From: Demequina sp. NBRC 110057
Lineage (GTDB): Bacteria > Actinomycetota > Actinomycetes > Actinomycetales > Demequinaceae
NCBI RefSeq assembly: GCF_002090175.1
Contig: NZ_BBRN01000006.1
Coordinates: 124,001-188,000 of the forward strand
DNA length: 64,000 bases
Direction of reading: 5' to 3'
In this document: positions 62,701 to 64,000 of the stretch, piece after piece
How positions within the stretch are numbered: position 1 is the first letter of the stretch
How the letters are laid out: each line of letters starts with the position of its first letter
The notes under the pieces: generated by a model
Database searches by the model: none
Told to the model about the DNA's origin: nothing
Seen by the model: the letters and a program-made list of their open reading frames with translations, nothing else
Program-made: the position numbers and the translations under genes

Positions 62701-64000
62701 GGGTCCGAGAAGACGGTGGCGTTCTCGAGGAGCTCGGCGAACAGGTGGGCGGCGGTCAGTGCCGTGTGGCCCAGCATCGAGGGGTCGTCGTCGAGGTGCA
62801 GGTCGACGCGCTCGTACAGCTCGATCTCGGACGACGCGGTGCGGACCACGTCGGACAGCGGCATCGGGCGGCGCAGGCGACGACCGGTGTCGATACCCGC
62901 GAGCACCAGCAGCGACTCGGAGTTACGGCGCATTCGCGTCGCGAGGTGGTCGAGGGCGAACAGCCTGGTGAGCGTCTCCGGGTCGTCCTCGGTGCGCTCC
63001 ATGTCGTCGATCGAGGACAGCTGGCGGTTCAGCAGCACCTGGTCGCGACGGGCGACGTTGACGAACATCTCGGAGATGGAGCCACGCAGCGCAGCCTGCT
63101 CGGCTGCGATGGACAGCGTTGCCGCGTTAACACCGTTGAACGCCTCGGCCAGACGGCCGACCTCGTCCTGCGACTCCACGGGGATCTGCACCTCGGTGAC
63201 GTCCACGTCCTCACCGGGCAGCGCGACTCGCTCCACCAGTCGCGGCAGCTCCTGGCGGACCGCGGTCGCAGTCGTCGTCAGGCGGCGCAGCGGGCCGATG
63301 ATGCGGCGCGCGATCACGAGCGCGATGATGATCGACACGATGACGATCGCGATGGCGGCAAGACCGGTCAGGATCGCCTGGGCAAGCGCGGCCTGGGTGT
63401 CGTTCGACGCGGTGGACGTCACGGTGGTCCACATCTCATCACGCAGGGGCTCGTAGGCCGCGACCTCGGTGTCGACCTCGTCCGACCAGCCGGAGTCGCG
63501 CTCCGCGACGAGCGAGGCGTCGAGGCCGGTCAGCACCTGCGTACGGACAGTCTGGAACGAGCTCGCGGTGCCATCCAGCACACTCGCCGAGGCTCCGAAT
63601 GCCGGCACCGGCTCCGCGCCCTCGACGGCGGCGGACGAGTCCTGCGCCTCCTCGAGCGAGATATCCGTGCGGGCGGTCATGGTGCGTGCCGTCGCGGCCT
63701 CACCGGGGAGGAACGCTCCCTCACGGATGAGGCGGTCGATGACGACTTCCTCGTACCGCATGTTCTCGATGAGGCCATCGAGATCGCCGTAGGCCTGGAC
63801 GCTCGTCACCAGGTCACGGTCCGACATCGCAACGGAGACGTCGTCGGCCGCGGACACGATGGTGCCGATCAGTGACGTGTAACCGTTGATGACGGCAGAC
63901 ACGTTGACGGTGGCGGCGCGCACCGCGGCGCGCGTGTTCGGCAGGCTCGCCACGGCGTCCTGGCCGGACAGCAGCGCCTCGACGGCGCGCTCGTTCGCCT
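59763..64000 (-). CDS. conservon sensor kinase (CvnA-like), N terminus beyond window
   Basis: At least 1411 residues; the frame is open to the last base. Order: nitrate/nitrite-sensing extracellular region (about 64000-63400), membrane span (about 63385-63303), HAMP, a dimerisation segment with FALDHLATRMRRNSESLL, and a HATPase domain with N box HLFAELLENATVFSDP and G1 EDHGIGMTESE (about 62830-62445). A tail of about 890 residues follows, acidic and Pro/Ala-rich, with repeats DLPARGG/ELPSRGG, IPTFA[LF]EPDE and AF[AE]P, ending in the conserved-looking VRNRFSAFYSGTQRAR. Tail length is well above that of typical CvnA proteins. It should signal through the roadblock and GTPase. Confidence 0.9.
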   Translation of the reverse strand, partial: ANERAVEALLSGQDAVASLPNTRAAVRAATVNVSAVINGYTSLIGTIVSAADDVSVAMSDRDLVTSVQAYGDLDGLIENMRYEEVVIDRLIREGAFLPGEAATARTMTARTDISLEEAQDSSAAVEGAEPVPAFGASASVLDGTASSFQTVRTQVLTGLDASLVAERDSGWSDEVDTEVAAYEPLRDEMWTTVTSTASNDTQAALAQAILTGLAAIAIVIVSIIIALVIARRIIGPLRRLTTTATAVRQELPRLVERVALPGEDVDVTEVQIPVESQDEVGRLAEAFNGVNAATLSIAAEQAALRGSISEMFVNVARRDQVLLNRQLSSIDDMERTEDDPETLTRLFALDHLATRMRRNSESLLVLAGIDTGRRLRRPMPLSDVVRTASSEIELYERVDLHLDDDPSMLGHTALTAAHLFAELLENATVFSDPGTRVSVRTAAVDGGFAVEVEDHGIGMTESEVAEANARVGSTAASEILGEQRLGLFVVGRIARRIGAQVEVRSEEGRGTVATVMLPTALFAGADGTPTEAASPAPGQVSMAVDEAVEAPAPVLAASPEREIAAGPAYTPAAVQEGASLSGRDGDLPARGGELPSRGGDLPARGGAVPAAAADPHSIDALIAADAAAAPSAQEADVEGLTEGTNAAGLPTRRRRTPQTPSADGSLAGVVPVVGLPARATEEQLSALDAEASGGFTPTVAPSEVAPQSADERASMFRGFRSRRETEQAAAASDLDAATEQPLAIPALDDDSSEAHESAPSAPTAESEHDRHWGATAAGAGALGAAAFFGARGRSREDEPQAEDATASGDVTPAEQPVIEPEPIPTFALEPDEAAGVSGFRLPKFDPSTTGQIPVISDEVADEHAASSWETPEASEPAAPAVPEAMNAPAIPWLVEDEPVADAADESPAAEHIPTFAFEPDEDEVPATDAAPQWDATPAPELEDIAAAVADEAPAYEQAADEAPAYAAPAYEAEQPADASAWARSAEPVAEPVAEPEPVGPFSFDEAVAAPDATSAPEPAAQPYFPADAEGVTPAWARVASTPAAPEEAEPADSTPFAGVDSVALDEAPASESPQLDDLIQSAVEEDHRPGFFSRLFGRGRKDDEAETPAPSAPSAPTAFAPVVEPVAAPPAETAPSGLSAASAPTAFEPGEASFAPSQATFEPGPAGEPAPASATAEEAPQTPSRGSLFSAMPVASFEPEPQPEPEPEPAPQAFAPQAFEPERYQAPTAFAPQAFEPQHTEQEHSEPQPASAPTAFEPVALPEQQAPEVEQFSAEELAQAHGWEAAGESALQAAAPESATTYQPIIRPEERDGGDTDVASAVFSELSSLAAERPKIEKTRAGLQKRRQSDAPPVEVKPLEEEVAVTPAERDADAVRNRFSAFYSGTQRARQDAADFDRATQIEQDVHGGQD

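Noticed and set aside
59727-63875. 1382-codon open frame on the plus strand opposite the conservon kinase
   Set aside because: Arg/Gly-rich without domains; caused by the codon bias of the kinase gene on the other strand.

Overview
The window is high-GC (roughly 70%), densely coded DNA with short intergenic gaps and many 4-nt ATGA or GTGA stop/start overlaps. Together with conservon genes (roadblock, DUF742, GTPase, nitrate-sensing kinase), DUF222-HNH endonuclease, PrsW and abundant leaderless promoters, this points to a chromosomal segment of an actinobacterium, probably Micrococcales (Demequina/Cellulomonas-like). That placement is inference from gene content and composition only. No gap above 300 bases lacks a gene.

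Layout. 1-7.9 kb: a run of FtsX-type ABC permeases (the first cut by the window edge, no ATPase visible) ending in a small membrane-anchored protein that resembles only their extracellular core. 7.9-9.0 kb: ArsR/VOC pair and a divergent rhodanese. 9.1-12.4 kb: a 1074-residue secreted lamin-tail/phytase-esterase-like protein behind PHO-box-like repeats. 12.5-17.4 kb: O-succinylhomoserine sulfhydrylase, a DUF222-HNH endonuclease, and an exported protein translationally coupled to a PrsW-type intramembrane protease. 17.4-23.5 kb: copper block on the minus strand (CueR-like regulator, transhydrogenase pntAB, copZ, copA) in which the same MerR-type operator precedes both copZ and the regulator gene. 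23.7-35.9 kb: accessory metabolism (racemase, a TIM-barrel/aminoglycoside-kinase fusion, a GNAT/P-loop kinase fusion, dGTPase, MFS pump with TetR and flavin monooxygenase, small enzymes). 36-50 kb: purine and housekeeping genes (purS, purQ, purC, purD, purA, purT, pyrE, class II aldolase) plus an MntR-controlled manganese ABC transporter. 50-52.4 kb: an SDR gene boxed by long inverted repeats, then xthA. 53.3-56.1 kb: response regulator, histidine kinase and a membrane protein with a degenerate kinase-like end. 56.2-58.2 kb: three minus-strand tRNA genes, an ArsR gene, an 18-codon cysteine-rich gene and a PIN protein. 58.3-64 kb: a conservon, its kinase cut by the window edge.

Three items stand out. 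First, a tiny transcription unit at 57121-57177 encodes an 18-residue peptide with six cysteines as three CC pairs, divergent from an ArsR whose cysteines 15, 16 and 54/55 match the As(III)-sensor pattern; two copies of a 10-bp palindrome lie between them and a strong hairpin follows the peptide gene. This may be a minimal metalloid-buffering module. Second, a family of palindromic intergenic repeats (23583-23646, 35931-35992, and two halves at 50002-50062 and 50910-50971 flanking an SDR gene) ends in outward TTGACG boxes that can serve as -35 elements. Third, the nonamer GCATCGGCC/GGCCGATGC occurs about 58 times, far above chance and also between genes.

Across the window, operon-leading genes typically show TANNNT 6-7 nt upstream of ATG or GTG, i.e. 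leaderless transcripts. I used that spacing to decide many starts.
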